Shown here: in pieces, positions 51,674 through 62,346 of the stretch | How positions within the stretch are numbered: the stretch's first letter is position 1 | How the letters are laid out: every line of letters starts with the position of its first letter | NCBI RefSeq assembly: GCF_003688725.1 | Contig: NZ_REFP01000007.1 | Location: forward strand, 88,291-152,290 | Direction: 5' to 3' | Origin: Thermoactinomyces vulgaris | GTDB lineage: Bacteria; Bacillota; Bacilli; Thermoactinomycetales; Thermoactinomycetaceae | DNA: 64,000 nt | Notes under the pieces: generated by a model | The model's database searches: none | Told to the model about the DNA's origin: nothing | Seen by the model: only the letters and a program-made list of their open reading frames with translations | Translations under genes and position numbers: made by a program

Positions 51674-52027
51674 GTGGCAAGAGTGAAAGGTGGTACCGTG
51701 ACGCGTGCACGTCGCAAAAAGGTACTGAAATTGGCTAGAGGTTATTTTGGTTCCAAACATGCGTTGTTCCGTACGGCAAAACAACAAGTCATGAAATCGT
51801 TGATGTATGCATACCGTGACCGCCGTCAACGTAAGCGTGACTTCCGTAAATTGTGGATTACACGCATTAATGCGGCCGCACGCATGAACGGCATTTCTTA
51901 TAACAAATTTATCCATGGCCTGAAAGTGGCAGGCGTGGACATCAACCGAAAAGTTCTTGCGGAATTGGCCGTGACAGACCAAAAAGCGTTTGCTGAATTG
52001 GTCAATGTTGCCAAAAACGCAAAATAA
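51674..52027 (+). CDS. rplT: Ribosomal protein L20 (bL20)
   Basis: A 117-residue L20, an early 50S assembly protein and the feedback repressor that binds the leader upstream of inf[29 protein letters not shown] and [29 protein letters not shown] are present. GTG start behind GGAGGG. Ends at a strong terminator. Confidence 0.97.
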   Translation: MARVKGGTVTRARRKKVLKLARGYFGSKHALFRTAKQQVMKSLMYAYRDRRQRKRDFRKLWITRINAAARMNGISYNKFIHGLKVAGVDINRKVLAELAVTDQKAFAELVNVAKNAK

Positions 52028-52043
52028 CGGACTGATCGATGGA

Positions 52044-52072
52044 GAAACCCCCGGCATCCGGGGGTTTTTTTA
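52044..52072. terminator. Terminator, rplT / MarR gene
   Basis: AAACCCCCGG pairs with CCGGGGGTTT around CAT, with a long T-run on the plus strand, between convergent genes. Confidence 0.9.
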
Positions 52073-52483
52073 AATGACTTTATGCAACAGGGAAAGCAAG
52101 GTTTTCAACTCTTCCGTGGACAAGTTTTCAAACTTTTTCCGAAAGTATTCTGATTTTTGGTCGGCAAGTTTTTGAATCATCTCCTTGCCTTGATCCGTCA
52201 GGTGAAGTTCGACCACGCGTTTGTCCAATTGCGACCGTTGCCGGTACACCAGATTTTTTTTCTCCAACTGATCCGCCACATGGGTGATGTGGCTGACGGA
52301 CACATCAAATTCCTGGGCCAGTGCTGTGATGATTTGAGGGCTTTTATGGAGCTTTTTGAGCACGCCGAATTCAGCCCCGTTAATTTGATCTCCCCAAATT
52401 TCCGTTAAATCTTTACGGATTTGTCGTAAAATGAGGCGAAACACTTGTTCCAATTCCATTGACATTTCAATTCTGTCCAACAT
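52070..52483 (-). CDS. MarR-family transcriptional regulator
   Basis: A 137-residue winged-helix regulator. Recognition region IITALAQEFDVSVSHITHVADQLEKKNLVYRQRSQLDKRVVELHLTDQGKEMI, with the D-x-R wing motif (DKRVVELHLT) of MarR. I prefer ATG at 52483, six bases after AAGGAG; a 9-codon longer start has no site. Divergent from ilvD; the AT-rich 160 bases between them could hold its operator. Ligand unknown. Confidence 0.85.
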   Translation of the reverse strand: MLDRIEMSMELEQVFRLILRQIRKDLTEIWGDQINGAEFGVLKKLHKSPQIITALAQEFDVSVSHITHVADQLEKKNLVYRQRSQLDKRVVELHLTDQGKEMIQKLADQKSEYFRKKFENLSTEELKTLLSLLHKVI

Positions 52484-52672
52484 CACTTTCTCCTTCATGG
52501 GATTCCCCATTTTGTTTTATGAAGTGAAATATTAGTCATGATTATAAACCATTCTCTTTCAATTTTACAACATAAATTTCTGTTGTTTTTGTTTTTTGGT
52601 CCCTTTTTTAGTCGTGACATCCGTCCCGTTTTGTTATAAACTGATATGAAAAATCAAAAAAGGGGGAGAACA

Positions 52673-54343
52673 ATGCGAAGTGACAAAATTAAAAAAGGGA
52701 TCGACCGGGCGCCGCACCGCGCATTGTTGCGGGCAGCCGGATTGAAAGATGAAGATTTTGACAAGCCTTTTATCGGCATATGCAATTCATTTGTTGAAAT
52801 CATTCCGGGGCATATGCATTTAAATAGATTTGCCGAAGTGGTGAAAGAAGCCGTCCGGGAGTCGGGCGGAGTTCCTTTTGAATTTAATGCGATCGGTGTG
52901 GACGATGGTATTGCCATGGGGCATATCGGCATGCGCTATTCGTTGCCCAGCCGGGAGATCATTGCCGATTCGGTGGAGACAGTGGCGTTGGCCCATTGGT
53001 TTGACGGGCTTATTTGTATTCCCAATTGTGACAAAATTACGCCCGGCATGATGATGGGGGCTTTGAGGGTGAATATCCCGACCATTTTCGTCAGCGGCGG
53101 ACCGATGCGGGCCGGGGTGACACCGCAGGGAGAAAAAGTGGATCTGGTTTCGGTTTTTGAAGGAGTAGGGGCTTATCACGCCGGGAAAATGGACGAACGG
53201 GAATTGCAAACGTTGGAACAGTTTGGGTGTCCAAGCTGCGGGTCTTGTTCCGGTATGTTTACGGCCAATTCGATGAACTGTCTGGCGGAAGCACTGGGAT
53301 TGGCTTTGCCGGGAAACGGAAGCATCCTTGCCGGTACGGAGGAACGAAATGAATTGGCGAGAAAAGCGGCCCGCCAAATTCTCCGTTTAATCGAAGCGGA
53401 CCTGAAGCCGCGGGATATTGTTACCAAGGAATCGGTGGATAATGCACTGGTGTTGGATATGGCCATGGGAGGTTCCACCAATACGATTCTTCACACCATG
53501 GCGATTGCATACGAAGCAGGAATCGATTATCCACTGAAGTCCATCAATGAACTTTCGAAAAAAGTCCCATACTTATGTAAAGTCAGCCCGGCGGGAAATT
53601 GGCACATGGAAGATGTGGACCGGGCGGGAGGCATTTCGGCCATTCTCCATGAGTTGAGTAAAATCGGGGGGTTGCTGAATCTGGATCGACCGACGGTGAC
53701 CTTGAAAACACTGGGTGAAAATATTGCAGAAACGGAAGTGAAAGACCGCGCGGTCATCAAATCGGTTGACAAGCCATACAGTGAAACGGGAGGACTGCAG
53801 ATTTTATACGGGAACCTCGCCCCCGACGGTGCAGTGATTAAAACCGGGGCGGTGGATCCTTCGATTCGCCGGTTTAAGGGAAAAGCCATTGTGTTTGATT
53901 CCCAGGATTCGGCCATTGCCGGAATTGCCATGGGAAAAGTGAAGTCCGGACATGTTGTCGTCATCCGGTATGAAGGTCCCAAAGGCGGCCCGGGAATGCC
54001 GGAAATGTTGTCGCCGACTTCCGCCATCATGGGAATGGGGCTCGGAAAAGAGGTGGCGTTGATCACCGACGGCCGTTTTTCCGGGGCGACGAGGGGAATT
54101 TGCATCGGTCATATTTCTCCCGAGGCGGCAGAAGGAGGCCCCATTGGATGGGTCGAGCCGGGAGACGAAATTGAAATCGATTTGGATAAGGGAACGCTTC
54201 AGCTTTTGGTTTCCGATGAGGAGATGAAAAAAAGGAAAGCGGCATGGAAAGCACCTTCCATCGAAGTGGAGGGACGTTTTTTAAGACGTTACGCCCATAT
54301 GGTGACTTCCGCCAATACCGGGGCTGTTTTAAAAAAAGTATAG
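52673..54343 (+). CDS. ilvD: Dihydroxy-acid dehydratase
   Basis: A 556-residue Fe-S dehydratase of valine, isoleucine and pantothenate synthesis. Cluster ligands are visible in [22 protein letters not shown] and [19 protein letters not shown]. The C-terminal region has [20 protein letters not shown] and [20 protein letters not shown]. Start 52673 behind AAGGGGGAG. It has its own unit, separate from ilvB by a terminator and T-box, while it supplies the step after ilvC. Confidence 0.95.
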   Translation: MRSDKIKKGIDRAPHRALLRAAGLKDEDFDKPFIGICNSFVEIIPGHMHLNRFAEVVKEAVRESGGVPFEFNAIGVDDGIAMGHIGMRYSLPSREIIADSVETVALAHWFDGLICIPNCDKITPGMMMGALRVNIPTIFVSGGPMRAGVTPQGEKVDLVSVFEGVGAYHAGKMDERELQTLEQFGCPSCGSCSGMFTANSMNCLAEALGLALPGNGSILAGTEERNELARKAARQILRLIEADLKPRDIVTKESVDNALVLDMAMGGSTNTILHTMAIAYEAGIDYPLKSINELSKKVPYLCKVSPAGNWHMEDVDRAGGISAILHELSKIGGLLNLDRPTVTLKTLGENIAETEVKDRAVIKSVDKPYSETGGLQILYGNLAPDGAVIKTGAVDPSIRRFKGKAIVFDSQDSAIAGIAMGKVKSGHVVVIRYEGPKGGPGMPEMLSPTSAIMGMGLGKEVALITDGRFSGATRGICIGHISPEAAEGGPIGWVEPGDEIEIDLDKGTLQLLVSDEEMKKRKAAWKAPSIEVEGRFLRRYAHMVTSANTGAVLKKV

Positions 54344-54355
54344 GAATTTTTAACG

Positions 54356-54396
54356 GTTGAATCACTTTCTGAAAAAAGAGGTGATTCAACTTATTT
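54356..54396 (+). terminator. Terminator after ilvD
   Basis: GTTGAATCAC pairs perfectly with GTGATTCAAC, followed by a weak TTATTT. Confidence 0.7.
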
Positions 54397-54431
54397 AAAA
54401 AATTTGCAAACGATTACAAATTTGTAATGAA

Positions 54432-54444
54432 TTTTCCCGGAAAA
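54432..54444. promoter_or_regulatory. Palindrome upstream of the ilvB promoter
   Basis: TTTTCC-C-GGAAAA lies six bases before the -35. It resembles a CodY box (AATTTTCWGAAAATT) only partly, with several mismatches. CodY controls this operon in B. subtilis. Confidence 0.3.
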
Positions 54445-54449
54445 ACCGG

Positions 54450-54479
54450 TTGACACCCTGTGAAGAGGGTGATTATAAT
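54450..54479 (+). promoter_or_regulatory. ilvB operon promoter with palindromic spacer
   Basis: TTGACA (54450-54455), 18-base spacer, TATAAT (54474-54479). The spacer holds a perfect inverted repeat, CACCCT-GTGAAG-AGGGTG (54454-54471), placed where a repressor or spacer-distorting activator would bind. Confidence 0.75.
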
Positions 54480-54599
54480 AGCATCTAAATAGTCGAAATT
54501 GTAATTCTTAAAAAACTTCACCGCTGATGTCTCCTAAATTTCTGCCGTTTTTCAAGCGGCTGTTTTAAAACAACAACAAGCCTGATAATTCAGTATATT

Positions 54600-54902
54600 G
54601 AGACGATGAAGAGGAATGAACATAAGCGAGTGCGTTACAGAGAGTCCGGATTTTGCTGAGACCGGAACCATGAGCTTATGATTCTCTCACCTCGGAGTCG
54701 GGTGGCCAAAGATGCAATGTGCTTGCATCGAGTAGTACATTCCCGGTTGTCCCGTTATCGACAGGGTACAGGCCATGGTGTTTTGTCTGTACCCATTGAG
54801 ACCGGCTTTGCGAAAAGTCGGTAAAATTGGGTGGTACCACGAACCTGATTCGTCCCAATGACGGCATGCACTTGTCGTGTGGGGTGAATCGGGTTTTTTT
54901 AT
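54600..54902 (+). ncRNA. T-box riboswitch, probably Leu-specific, upstream of ilvB
   Basis: Stem I holds TTACAGAGAGTCCGG and GCTGAGACCGG, and CTC in ATGATTCTCTCACC near 54690 is the likely Leu specifier. The T-box core is GGTGGTACCACG (54830-54841). The terminator is AACCTGATTC...GAATCGGGTT with T7 (54842-54901). The transcript starts about 110 bases earlier and also contains a small GCCG/CGGC hairpin near 54543. Low leucine charging should open the ilv-leu operon. Confidence 0.9.
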
Positions 54903-54928
54903 TTACATCCGAAAAGGAGGAACAAGCG

Positions 54929-56671
54929 TTGGCTCCCCAAGTGGAAACCAGAACGACGGAGGCAGTTGAGTCAGAAGCAGAGAAGAGGGAGGAACTGACT
55001 GGATCCGAGATTTTGCTTCGCAGTTTGATCCGGGAAGGAGTAGAGGTGATATTCGGTTATCCGGGCGGAGCAGTACTGCCGATCTATGACACGTTATATC
55101 ACGAAAAAGTTCAACATCTGCTCGCTCGCCACGAGCAAGGAGCCATTCATGCCGCGGACGGATACGCGCGAGCAACCGGAAAGCCCGGGGTGGTCATTGC
55201 CACTTCGGGACCGGGAGCAACCAACCTTGTCACAGGCATTGCAACAGCCATGATGGATTCCGTCCCTTTGGTTTGTATCACAGGGAATGTGGCCCAGGAT
55301 TTGCTGGGGACGGATGCTTTCCAAGAAGCAGACATCACGGGAATCACGATGCCGATCACCAAGCATAACTATTTGGTCCGGGATGTTTCCCAGTTGCCGA
55401 GGATTGTGAAAGAGGCGTTCAAAATTGCCACAACGGGGCGTCCCGGACCGGTGTTGATTGACATTCCGAAGGATGTTTCCAATGCGAAAACAACGCTTTC
55501 CTATCCGGAAGAAGTCCACATCCCCGGGTTAAAAATTCCGGAAGAGCCTGAGCAAGCCCGGATTGAACAACTTTACGACGCCATTTCCAAAGCCGAAAAA
55601 CCATTGATTTTGGCAGGAGGAGGCGTGGTCACATCCGGTGCGGCCGACGAGCTGAGGGAGTTAGCCGAGCAATCGGAGATCCCGGTGACCACAACCTTGA
55701 TGGGAATCGGGGGATTTCCCGGCACCCATCCGTATTGGCTGGGGATGCCGGGGATGCATGGAACGTACACCGCCAATCACGCTTTGTTGGAGTGTGATTT
55801 GCTGATCGGCATCGGCGTCCGTTTTGATGACCGGGTCACCATGGGGCGCATCGACACATTTGCAAAACGGGCCAAAATCGTGCATATCGACATCGATCCG
55901 GCGGAGATCGGAAAAAATGTGGAGACTTGGATCCCGCTGGTCGGAGATGTCAAAACCGTTTTGCAAAAGGTGAACCGAAACGTGCCGCGGAGCAATTCAA
56001 AAGCGTGGATGGAGAAGTTGGATTTTTGGAAGAAAGAATATCCGTTAACTTACCGCGACGACGGCTGTTCATTAAAGCCCCAGTGGGTGATTGAAGAAAT
56101 CTACCGCTCGACCAAAGGGGAAGCGATCATAACCACGGATGTGGGACAACACCAAATGTGGGTCGCACAGTTTTACCGGTTCCACCATCCCCGCTCGCTG
56201 TTAAGTTCCGGCGGTCTTGGCACGATGGGATTCGGTTTTCCGGCAGCCATCGGGGCCCAATTGGGAGTGCCGGACCGCCCGGTGATCGCCGTGACAGGGG
56301 ACGGGGGATTTCAAATGACCGCCCAAGAACTGGCGCTTCTTCCTCTTTTGAATCTTCCGGTGAAAATCGCCATCATCAACAACCAGTGTTTGGGGATGGT
56401 CCGGCAATGGCAGGAAGTGTTTTATGAGCAACGTTATTGTGACGTTGATCTTTCAGGCGGTCCGGATTTTGTCAAACTGGCGGATGCCTACGGAGTCAAG
56501 GCCTGGCGGGCTAAAAACAGGGAAGAAGCCGTCTCCGCCTGGAATGAGGCCCTGAATCATCCCGGACCGGCGTTGGTCGATTTCTGGGTCGAACCGGATG
56601 AAAATGTTTATCCGATGGTGGGTCCGGGATCGAGTCTGGATGAGATGGTGATGGGAGATGAGTTGAGATGA
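54929..56671 (+). CDS. ilvB: Acetolactate synthase large subunit
   Basis: A 580-residue ThDP-dependent synthase making acetolactate or acetohydroxybutyrate. [27 protein letters not shown] with the catalytic Glu in [22 protein letters not shown]/central domain; and the ThDP/Mg motif [14 protein letters not shown] to [16 protein letters not shown] at 54929 is eight bases after AAAGGAGG, following the T-box terminator. It overlaps the small-subunit gene by four bases. Confidence 0.96.
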   Translation: MAPQVETRTTEAVESEAEKREELTGSEILLRSLIREGVEVIFGYPGGAVLPIYDTLYHEKVQHLLARHEQGAIHAADGYARATGKPGVVIATSGPGATNLVTGIATAMMDSVPLVCITGNVAQDLLGTDAFQEADITGITMPITKHNYLVRDVSQLPRIVKEAFKIATTGRPGPVLIDIPKDVSNAKTTLSYPEEVHIPGLKIPEEPEQARIEQLYDAISKAEKPLILAGGGVVTSGAADELRELAEQSEIPVTTTLMGIGGFPGTHPYWLGMPGMHGTYTANHALLECDLLIGIGVRFDDRVTMGRIDTFAKRAKIVHIDIDPAEIGKNVETWIPLVGDVKTVLQKVNRNVPRSNSKAWMEKLDFWKKEYPLTYRDDGCSLKPQWVIEEIYRSTKGEAIITTDVGQHQMWVAQFYRFHHPRSLLSSGGLGTMGFGFPAAIGAQLGVPDRPVIAVTGDGGFQMTAQELALLPLLNLPVKIAIINNQCLGMVRQWQEVFYEQRYCDVDLSGGPDFVKLADAYGVKAWRAKNREEAVSAWNEALNHPGPALVDFWVEPDENVYPMVGPGSSLDEMVMGDELR

Positions 56672-57171
56672 GAAGAGTTTTATCCGTGTTGGTCAACAAT
56701 CAACCCAGGGTCTTGGCGCGGGTGGCCAGTATGATCGGGCAGAGGAACTTCAACATTGAAAGCATCAGTGTGGGGGAGACTGAGAATCCGGCCTACTCCC
56801 GCATGGTGATCGTCACCAGGGGAAACCCGTCGACCATCGCGCAAATTTCAAAACAATTAAACAAATTGATCGACGTGATCCAGGTGGAACAGTTGGAAAA
56901 AGACCAGTCGGTTGAACGGGAGCTTCTCCTGATCAAGGTGGCGGCACCGCCGTCGGTCAGAGCCGAGATCACCGGAGTGATCGAACCCTTTCGGGCAAAC
57001 ATCGTGGATGTCGGTCAAAAATCGCTGGTGATCCAGGTGACGGGTGACCCGCTCAAACTGGAAGCCATGATTGAACTGCTTCGTCCCTACGGGATTCAGG
57101 AAGTGGCCCGAACCGGAGTGACGGCGATTTCCAGAGGCAGTGTGTCTGAAAACAAAATGGTTTCACTTTAA
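56668..57171 (+). CDS. ilvN: Acetolactate synthase small subunit
   Basis: A 167-residue regulatory subunit. The N-terminal ACT domain ([33 protein letters not shown]) binds valine for feedback inhibition; the second ACT-like half contains [28 protein letters not shown]. Equivalent to ilvH in Bacillus nomenclature. ATGA overlap with ilvB; ilvC follows after 18 bases. Confidence 0.95.
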   Translation: MRRVLSVLVNNQPRVLARVASMIGQRNFNIESISVGETENPAYSRMVIVTRGNPSTIAQISKQLNKLIDVIQVEQLEKDQSVERELLLIKVAAPPSVRAEITGVIEPFRANIVDVGQKSLVIQVTGDPLKLEAMIELLRPYGIQEVARTGVTAISRGSVSENKMVSL

Positions 57172-57189
57172 TTAAGGAGGAATGGAACA

Positions 57190-58194
57190 ATGGCGAAAAT
57201 GTATTATGAGCAAGATGCGGATTTGTCTTTGTTGCAAGGGAAAACGGTTGCGGTGATTGGATACGGAAGCCAAGGGCATGCCCAGGCACAAAACTTGCGG
57301 GACAGCGGAGTGAACGTGGTGATCGGACTCCGGAAGGGGAAATCCTGGGAACAGGCGGCCGCGGACGGATTTGAAGTGCTGGAGGTGGATGAAGCCGTCA
57401 AACGTGCCGATGTTGTGCAAGTGCTGATTCCCGACGAGCTTCAGAAAAAGGTGTATGAAGAACAGATTGCCCCTTATTTGCAACCGGGAAATGTATTGAT
57501 GTTCTCACACGGATTCAATATTCATTTTAAACAAATTGTTCCGCCCGAAAAGGTGGATGTCATCCTGGTTGCCCCCAAATCGCCGGGCCATCTGTTAAGA
57601 AGAGTTTTTGAAGAAGGATTTGGTGTTCCGTCCCTGATCGCGGTTTATCAGGATGCAAGCGGAAGAGCCAAAGACATGGCCTTGGCTTACTGTAAAGGCA
57701 TCGGTTCCACCAAAGCCGGCGTGATTGAAACCACCTTCAAGGAAGAAACCGAAACCGACCTGTTCGGGGAACAAGCCGTTTTGTGCGGCGGGGTCAGCCG
57801 CCTGGTCCAAAGCGGGTTCGAAACCCTGGTGGAAGCCGGATACCAACCGGAAATCGCCTATTTCGAATGTTTGCATGAATTGAAATTGATTGTCGATTTG
57901 ATGTATGAAGGCGGCTTGAGCCAGATGCGCTACTCGGTCAGTGACACGGCTGAGTTCGGCGATTATGTCAGCGGAAAACGGGTGGTTGCAGAACCCAGCC
58001 GGGAAGCCATGAAAGAAATTTTAAAAGAAATTCAAGACGGTACCTTTGCCCGCCGGTGGATCCAAGAGAACGAGAATGGACGAAAAGAGTTTGCAGAGTT
58101 GAGAAGAGCCGGGAAAGAGCATCCGATTGAGCAAGTGGGGAGTCAGTTGAGAAAGTTGATGGTCTGGACGAAAGCTGAGCCTGTGAAACAATAG
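57190..58194 (+). CDS. ilvC: Ketol-acid reductoisomerase
   Basis: A 334-residue class I KARI. The NADPH-binding run is [28 protein letters not shown]; the knotted C-domain has the Mg ligands in [21 protein letters not shown] and [24 protein letters not shown] precedes the ATG. Third gene of the operon. Confidence 0.96.
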   Translation: MAKMYYEQDADLSLLQGKTVAVIGYGSQGHAQAQNLRDSGVNVVIGLRKGKSWEQAAADGFEVLEVDEAVKRADVVQVLIPDELQKKVYEEQIAPYLQPGNVLMFSHGFNIHFKQIVPPEKVDVILVAPKSPGHLLRRVFEEGFGVPSLIAVYQDASGRAKDMALAYCKGIGSTKAGVIETTFKEETETDLFGEQAVLCGGVSRLVQSGFETLVEAGYQPEIAYFECLHELKLIVDLMYEGGLSQMRYSVSDTAEFGDYVSGKRVVAEPSREAMKEILKEIQDGTFARRWIQENENGRKEFAELRRAGKEHPIEQVGSQLRKLMVWTKAEPVKQ

Positions 58195-58217
58195 AGTTTA
58201 AAGGAGAGGAAGCGGGT

Positions 58218-59768
58218 ATGCGTACAGTCATGATTTTTGACACGACATTGCGCGATGGAGAACAGTCACCGGGTGTCAATTTGAGCACCCGGGAGAAAGT
58301 GGAGATTGCGATTCAGTTGGAAAAGTTAGGGGTGAATGTGATTGAAGCCGGATTTGCCGCTTCCTCCAAAGGAGATCTGAATGCTGTCAAAGAAGTGGCA
58401 CAAGTGGTGAAAAATGCGTCTGTCTGCAGTTTGTCCCGGGCGGTGAAAAGGGACATCGACTTTGCAAAGGAAGCGTTACAAGCGGCGGAATCCCCATATC
58501 TCCATCTATTTCTGGCAACCTCTCCAATCCATCGGGAATACAAGTTGCAGATGGATAAAGAACAGGTGAAAACCAGGATCCGTGAAGCGATCACCTATGC
58601 AAAAAAGTATTTTTCACAGATTGAGTTCTCGGCAGAAGATGCGGGAAGAACCGAAATCGACTTTTTGTGCGAAGTGGTTGACACTGCCATCTCAGCCGGG
58701 GCCACGGTGATTAACCTGCCGGACACGGTCGGTTATCTGACGCCGCAAGAATATGCGGATATGTTCCGCGAAGTGATCAACCGGGTGCCGCGGGTGGATC
58801 AAGTGCGGTTGAGCGCGCACTGCCATGATGATTTGGGGATGGCGGTGGCCAACAGTCTGGCAGCGATTGAGGCCGGTGTGTCCCAAGTGGAATGCACCAT
58901 CAACGGGATCGGTGAAAGGGCGGGAAATGCAGCTTTGGAGGAAATCGCCATGGCTGTGAAAACAAGAGAAGCTTATTACCGCGTGCAAACGACACTCAAT
59001 TTAAAAGAAATTCACCGCACCAGCCGGATGGTAAGCAAATTGACCGGCATGCCGGTTCCGGGAAACAAAGCGGTGGTGGGAACCAATGCGTTTGCCCATG
59101 AGTCGGGCATTCATCAGGATGGCATGCTGAAACACCGCGAAACTTATGAAATCATGACTCCGGAAAGCGTCGGGTTAAATGAAAGCCGTCTGGTGTTGGG
59201 CAAACATTCCGGCCGCCATGCCTTCAAAACGAAGATGGTGGAATTGGGGTTTGAGCTGAAAGAGGAGCAAGTCAATCCGTTGTTTGAACGCTTTAAAGAG
59301 TTGGCCGACCGCAAAAAAGAAATCACCGATGATGATTTGATTGCATTGGTGGAAGAAAAACTGGTGCATGCACAGGACTTTTATGTGATGGAATCATTGC
59401 AGGTCACCTGCGGCAATCCGTCTCTTCCGACGGCAAGCATTAAGATCAAAAGAGAAAGTGATGGCAAAACCTTCTTTGAAGCGGCCTGCGGGAACGGGTC
59501 GGTGGATGCCATCTTTAAAGCCATTGACCGGGTTGCACAGGAGAGAGTGTCTTTGGAGGATTATCGGATCCATTCAGTGACGCAAGGAAAAGATGCGCTG
59601 GGTGAAGTGAGTGTTCAGTTGAGACAAGGCGAGCTTTATGTCAGAGGCAGAGGTGTGAGCACAGACGTGCTGGAGGCCAGTGCCCGGGCGTACCTGGATG
59701 CGATCAACCGTCTGATTCGTCGCAAAGGAGATTATCCTGCCGAGAAAACAGCAGTGACGACAGTATAA
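58218..59768 (+). CDS. leuA: 2-isopropylmalate synthase
   Basis: A 516-residue synthase, first step of leucine synthesis. The TIM barrel starts FDTTLRDGEQSPGVNLS (metal Asp), with SAHCHDDLGMAVANSLAAIEAG and HESGIHQDG. The C-terminal LeuA allosteric dimer domain (about 390-510; VTCGNPSLPTASIKIKRESDGKTF) gives leucine feedback. Slightly shorter than E. coli LeuA (523). AAGGAGAGGAAGC precedes the ATG. Confidence 0.96.
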   Translation: MRTVMIFDTTLRDGEQSPGVNLSTREKVEIAIQLEKLGVNVIEAGFAASSKGDLNAVKEVAQVVKNASVCSLSRAVKRDIDFAKEALQAAESPYLHLFLATSPIHREYKLQMDKEQVKTRIREAITYAKKYFSQIEFSAEDAGRTEIDFLCEVVDTAISAGATVINLPDTVGYLTPQEYADMFREVINRVPRVDQVRLSAHCHDDLGMAVANSLAAIEAGVSQVECTINGIGERAGNAALEEIAMAVKTREAYYRVQTTLNLKEIHRTSRMVSKLTGMPVPGNKAVVGTNAFAHESGIHQDGMLKHRETYEIMTPESVGLNESRLVLGKHSGRHAFKTKMVELGFELKEEQVNPLFERFKELADRKKEITDDDLIALVEEKLVHAQDFYVMESLQVTCGNPSLPTASIKIKRESDGKTFFEAACGNGSVDAIFKAIDRVAQERVSLEDYRIHSVTQGKDALGEVSVQLRQGELYVRGRGVSTDVLEASARAYLDAINRLIRRKGDYPAEKTAVTTV

Positions 59769-59782
59769 AGGAGTGGACAGAG

Positions 59783-60892
59783 ATGAGCGGAGCAAAGAAA
59801 AAAGTGGCTGTATTGCCGGGAGACGGAATCGGTCCGGAGATTGTGGAAGAGGCTGTGAAGGTTTTGTATCAAGTGGAACGGATGTATGGTTGCGCCTTTG
59901 AATTTCAATACAGCTTGGTGGGGGGGACGGCCATCGACCGGGTGGGCACTCCCCTCCCCGATGAAACGTTGCAATTATGCAAAGCATCAGATGCGGTTTT
60001 GCTCGGGGCGGTCGGGGGACCCCAATGGGACCGGTATCCGGCTGAACTGCGTCCGGAAAAGGCTTTGCTGGCACTGAGAAAAGAACTCGGTTTGTTTTCC
60101 AATTTGCGTCCGGTCATGGCGTTTGAAGGATTAAACACAAATTCCTCTTTGCGGTTCGATGTGGTGAAAGACGTGGATCTCATTGTGGTTCGCGAATTGA
60201 CCGGCGGCATTTATTTTGGAGAGAAGACCCGTTCGCAAACGTTACAGGGCGAAGTGGCCACTGACCTGCTGGTGTATCATGAATACGAAATTGAACGAAT
60301 TGTACGGCAAGCATTTGAAATTGCCAGAAAGCGGGGGAAAAAAGTGACATCCGTGGATAAAGCCAATGTGTTGGAAAGTTCCCGGTTATGGCGGGAGGTG
60401 ACCGAAAAAGTGGCGGAAGAATACCCGGATGTCACCTTGGAACACATGCTGGTGGACAATTGCGCCATGCAATTAATTCTGCGCCCGTCTTCTTTTGATG
60501 TGCTGGTGACTGAAAACATGTTTGGCGATATTTTAAGTGATGAATCCGCCATTCTTTCCGGTTCCATCGGTTTGTTGCCGTCGGCCAGCCTGGGTGAAGA
60601 TTCCTTTGGTTTGTATGAACCGGTTCATGGTTCCGCCCCCGACATTGCCGGACAGGGAGTGGCCAATCCGGCGGCGACGATATTGTCTGCTGCATTGATG
60701 TTGAAATTTTCATTTGGTTTCCACCAAGCGGCTGAGGCAGTGGAGCAGGCCGTGCGAACGGTTCTTGCTAACGGGTACCTGACGCCGGATTTGGCAAAAC
60801 CGGATACGATGGCGGTGGATACGGAGGAATTTGGAGATTTGGTCGTGGAAGAACTGAAGCGGTGTTCTCCGGTGTTGTCCCAAGCGAATTAA
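59783..60892 (+). CDS. leuB: 3-isopropylmalate dehydrogenase
   Basis: A 369-residue beta-decarboxylating dehydrogenase. VAVLPGDGIGPEIVEEAVKVL, the substrate loop LRKELGLFSNLRPV, IVVRELTGGIYFGE, DKANVLESSRLWREV and EPVHGSAPDIAGQGVANPAATILSAALML are present. AAAGGAG precedes the ATG. It ends the operon: a strong terminator follows and the expected leuC and leuD are not here. Confidence 0.96.
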   Translation: MSGAKKKVAVLPGDGIGPEIVEEAVKVLYQVERMYGCAFEFQYSLVGGTAIDRVGTPLPDETLQLCKASDAVLLGAVGGPQWDRYPAELRPEKALLALRKELGLFSNLRPVMAFEGLNTNSSLRFDVVKDVDLIVVRELTGGIYFGEKTRSQTLQGEVATDLLVYHEYEIERIVRQAFEIARKRGKKVTSVDKANVLESSRLWREVTEKVAEEYPDVTLEHMLVDNCAMQLILRPSSFDVLVTENMFGDILSDESAILSGSIGLLPSASLGEDSFGLYEPVHGSAPDIAGQGVANPAATILSAALMLKFSFGFHQAAEAVEQAVRTVLANGYLTPDLAKPDTMAVDTEEFGDLVVEELKRCSPVLSQAN

Positions 60893-60906
60893 AGAAGATG
60901 AAAGTG

Positions 60907-60934
60907 AAAAAAGCCGGCATTGCCGGCTTTTTTG
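60907..60934 (+). terminator. Terminator of the ilv-leu operon
   Basis: AAAAAAGCCGGCA pairs perfectly with TGCCGGCTTTTTT. The A-run and T-run also make it usable for the convergent glycosidase gene. Confidence 0.9.
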
Positions 60935-60947
60935 AATGGAATTTAAA

Positions 60948-62177
60948 TCATTTCGATGTGCTGTCCAACCAGGGCATGGACGGGATCCCGGCTGGTTCCC
61001 GGTACAGATCGTTTGCCAGGCGGTCCTTGATGCCGAGACGATTGGCATTTAAGTCTTTGTAACTGAAAAAAATGCTTCCTTTTGCAAACGCGTTTTGCCG
61101 GATCATTTTGATCTGGTTGGGGATTTCTTCCGGGTTGTCCCAGGCTTCGTTATCATTGCCGATCTTGTAGGCGGCATGTCCAATATATAAATGAGTGTTT
61201 CTTCCCGCCACTTCACCGGACCACCATGCAAGCAACTTGGCATAGTCGGCGGCCGGATGGCCGATGTTCCAGTAAATTTGCGGGGCGATGTAATCAAGCC
61301 ATCCTTGCCGGATCCATGTGCGCGAATCGGCATAAACCGTGAAATAGCTTTCGGATCCGTTCGTGTCGGAGCCGGTCGGATCACTTGATTTGTTTTTCCA
61401 GATGCCAAACGGAGAGATGCCGAACTTCACACCCGGTTTTTCGCTTTTGATGGCCTGGCTGACGCGCTGGACGAGGGTGTTGACATTATGCCGCCGCCAG
61501 TCTCCTTTGTCCGGAAAATTTTGTCCGTAAGTTTGGTAGGTTTCATCATCCGGGAAGTCTTGTCCTTGCACAGGATACGGGTAAAAATAATCATCGAAAT
61601 GAACGGCATCAATGTCATAATTGCGGACCACTTCCATGATGCTGTCCACAATATGATCTTGGACAGCGGGGATACCCGGATCGAACCAAAGTTTTCCCCC
61701 GTAAGAAACCACCCAATTCGGGTTTTTTCGCGCCGGGTGATCCGGAACCAGTTGATCCAGTCGGGTGTCCATGCTCACCCGGTAGGGATTGAACCAGGCA
61801 TGAAACTCCAGATTTCGTGCATGGGCCTCTTCAATCATAAAGGCCAGCGGGTCATAGCCGGGGGATTTTCCTTGTTCCCCGGTCAGATATTTTGACCACG
61901 GATTCCATTGGGAGGGATAAAAAGCGTCCGCTGTCGGACGGATTTGCACCACCACCGCGTTTAACCCCATTTTTTTGGACTCTTCCAGAATCGTGATGAA
62001 CTCGTTCTTTTGTTCTTCCGCACTCAGATATGGATTGGACGGCCAGTCGATGTTTGTGACACTGGCGATCCAAACCCCCCGGAATTCACTTTGACTGGAA
62101 GTGCGGGCTTCAGCCATCGGATACCATGTGAAAGCGATCATCAAAGATGAAAGCAATAACAGAACCAATCGCTTCAC
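60948..62177 (-). CDS. Secreted family 10-like glycosyl hydrolase (YngK/GHL10)
   Basis: A 409-residue exported protein. Signal peptide about 1-24 (MKRLVLLLLSSLMIAFTWYPMAEA). The mature protein starts EFRGVWIASVTNIDWPS and continues NAVVVQIRPTADAFYPS, FHAWFNPYRVSMD, WFDPGIPAVQDHIVDSIMEVVRNYDIDAVHFDDYFYPYP and FGISPFGIWKN, the GHL10/DUF187 fold of YngK. Members are presumed glycosidases acting on cell-wall or external glycans; the substrate is not established. Minus strand, convergent with leuB. Confidence 0.85.
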   Translation of the reverse strand: MKRLVLLLLSSLMIAFTWYPMAEARTSSQSEFRGVWIASVTNIDWPSNPYLSAEEQKNEFITILEESKKMGLNAVVVQIRPTADAFYPSQWNPWSKYLTGEQGKSPGYDPLAFMIEEAHARNLEFHAWFNPYRVSMDTRLDQLVPDHPARKNPNWVVSYGGKLWFDPGIPAVQDHIVDSIMEVVRNYDIDAVHFDDYFYPYPVQGQDFPDDETYQTYGQNFPDKGDWRRHNVNTLVQRVSQAIKSEKPGVKFGISPFGIWKNKSSDPTGSDTNGSESYFTVYADSRTWIRQGWLDYIAPQIYWNIGHPAADYAKLLAWWSGEVAGRNTHLYIGHAAYKIGNDNEAWDNPEEIPNQIKMIRQNAFAKGSIFFSYKDLNANRLGIKDRLANDLYREPAGIPSMPWLDSTSK

Positions 62178-62346
62178 AATCCATCTCCTCTCAATTGTTT
62201 GATAATGTTTCGCAAATTTATTATATCAAAATATTTCGACGTCTCGTCTTGAAATCTCTGAAAGACAAAATAAAAAAAACAAGCGAGTGTCACGTTCGCT
62301 TGTCCAAAATCAATCCAATAAGCCTTTTTGCCCTCAGGGTGCTTAT

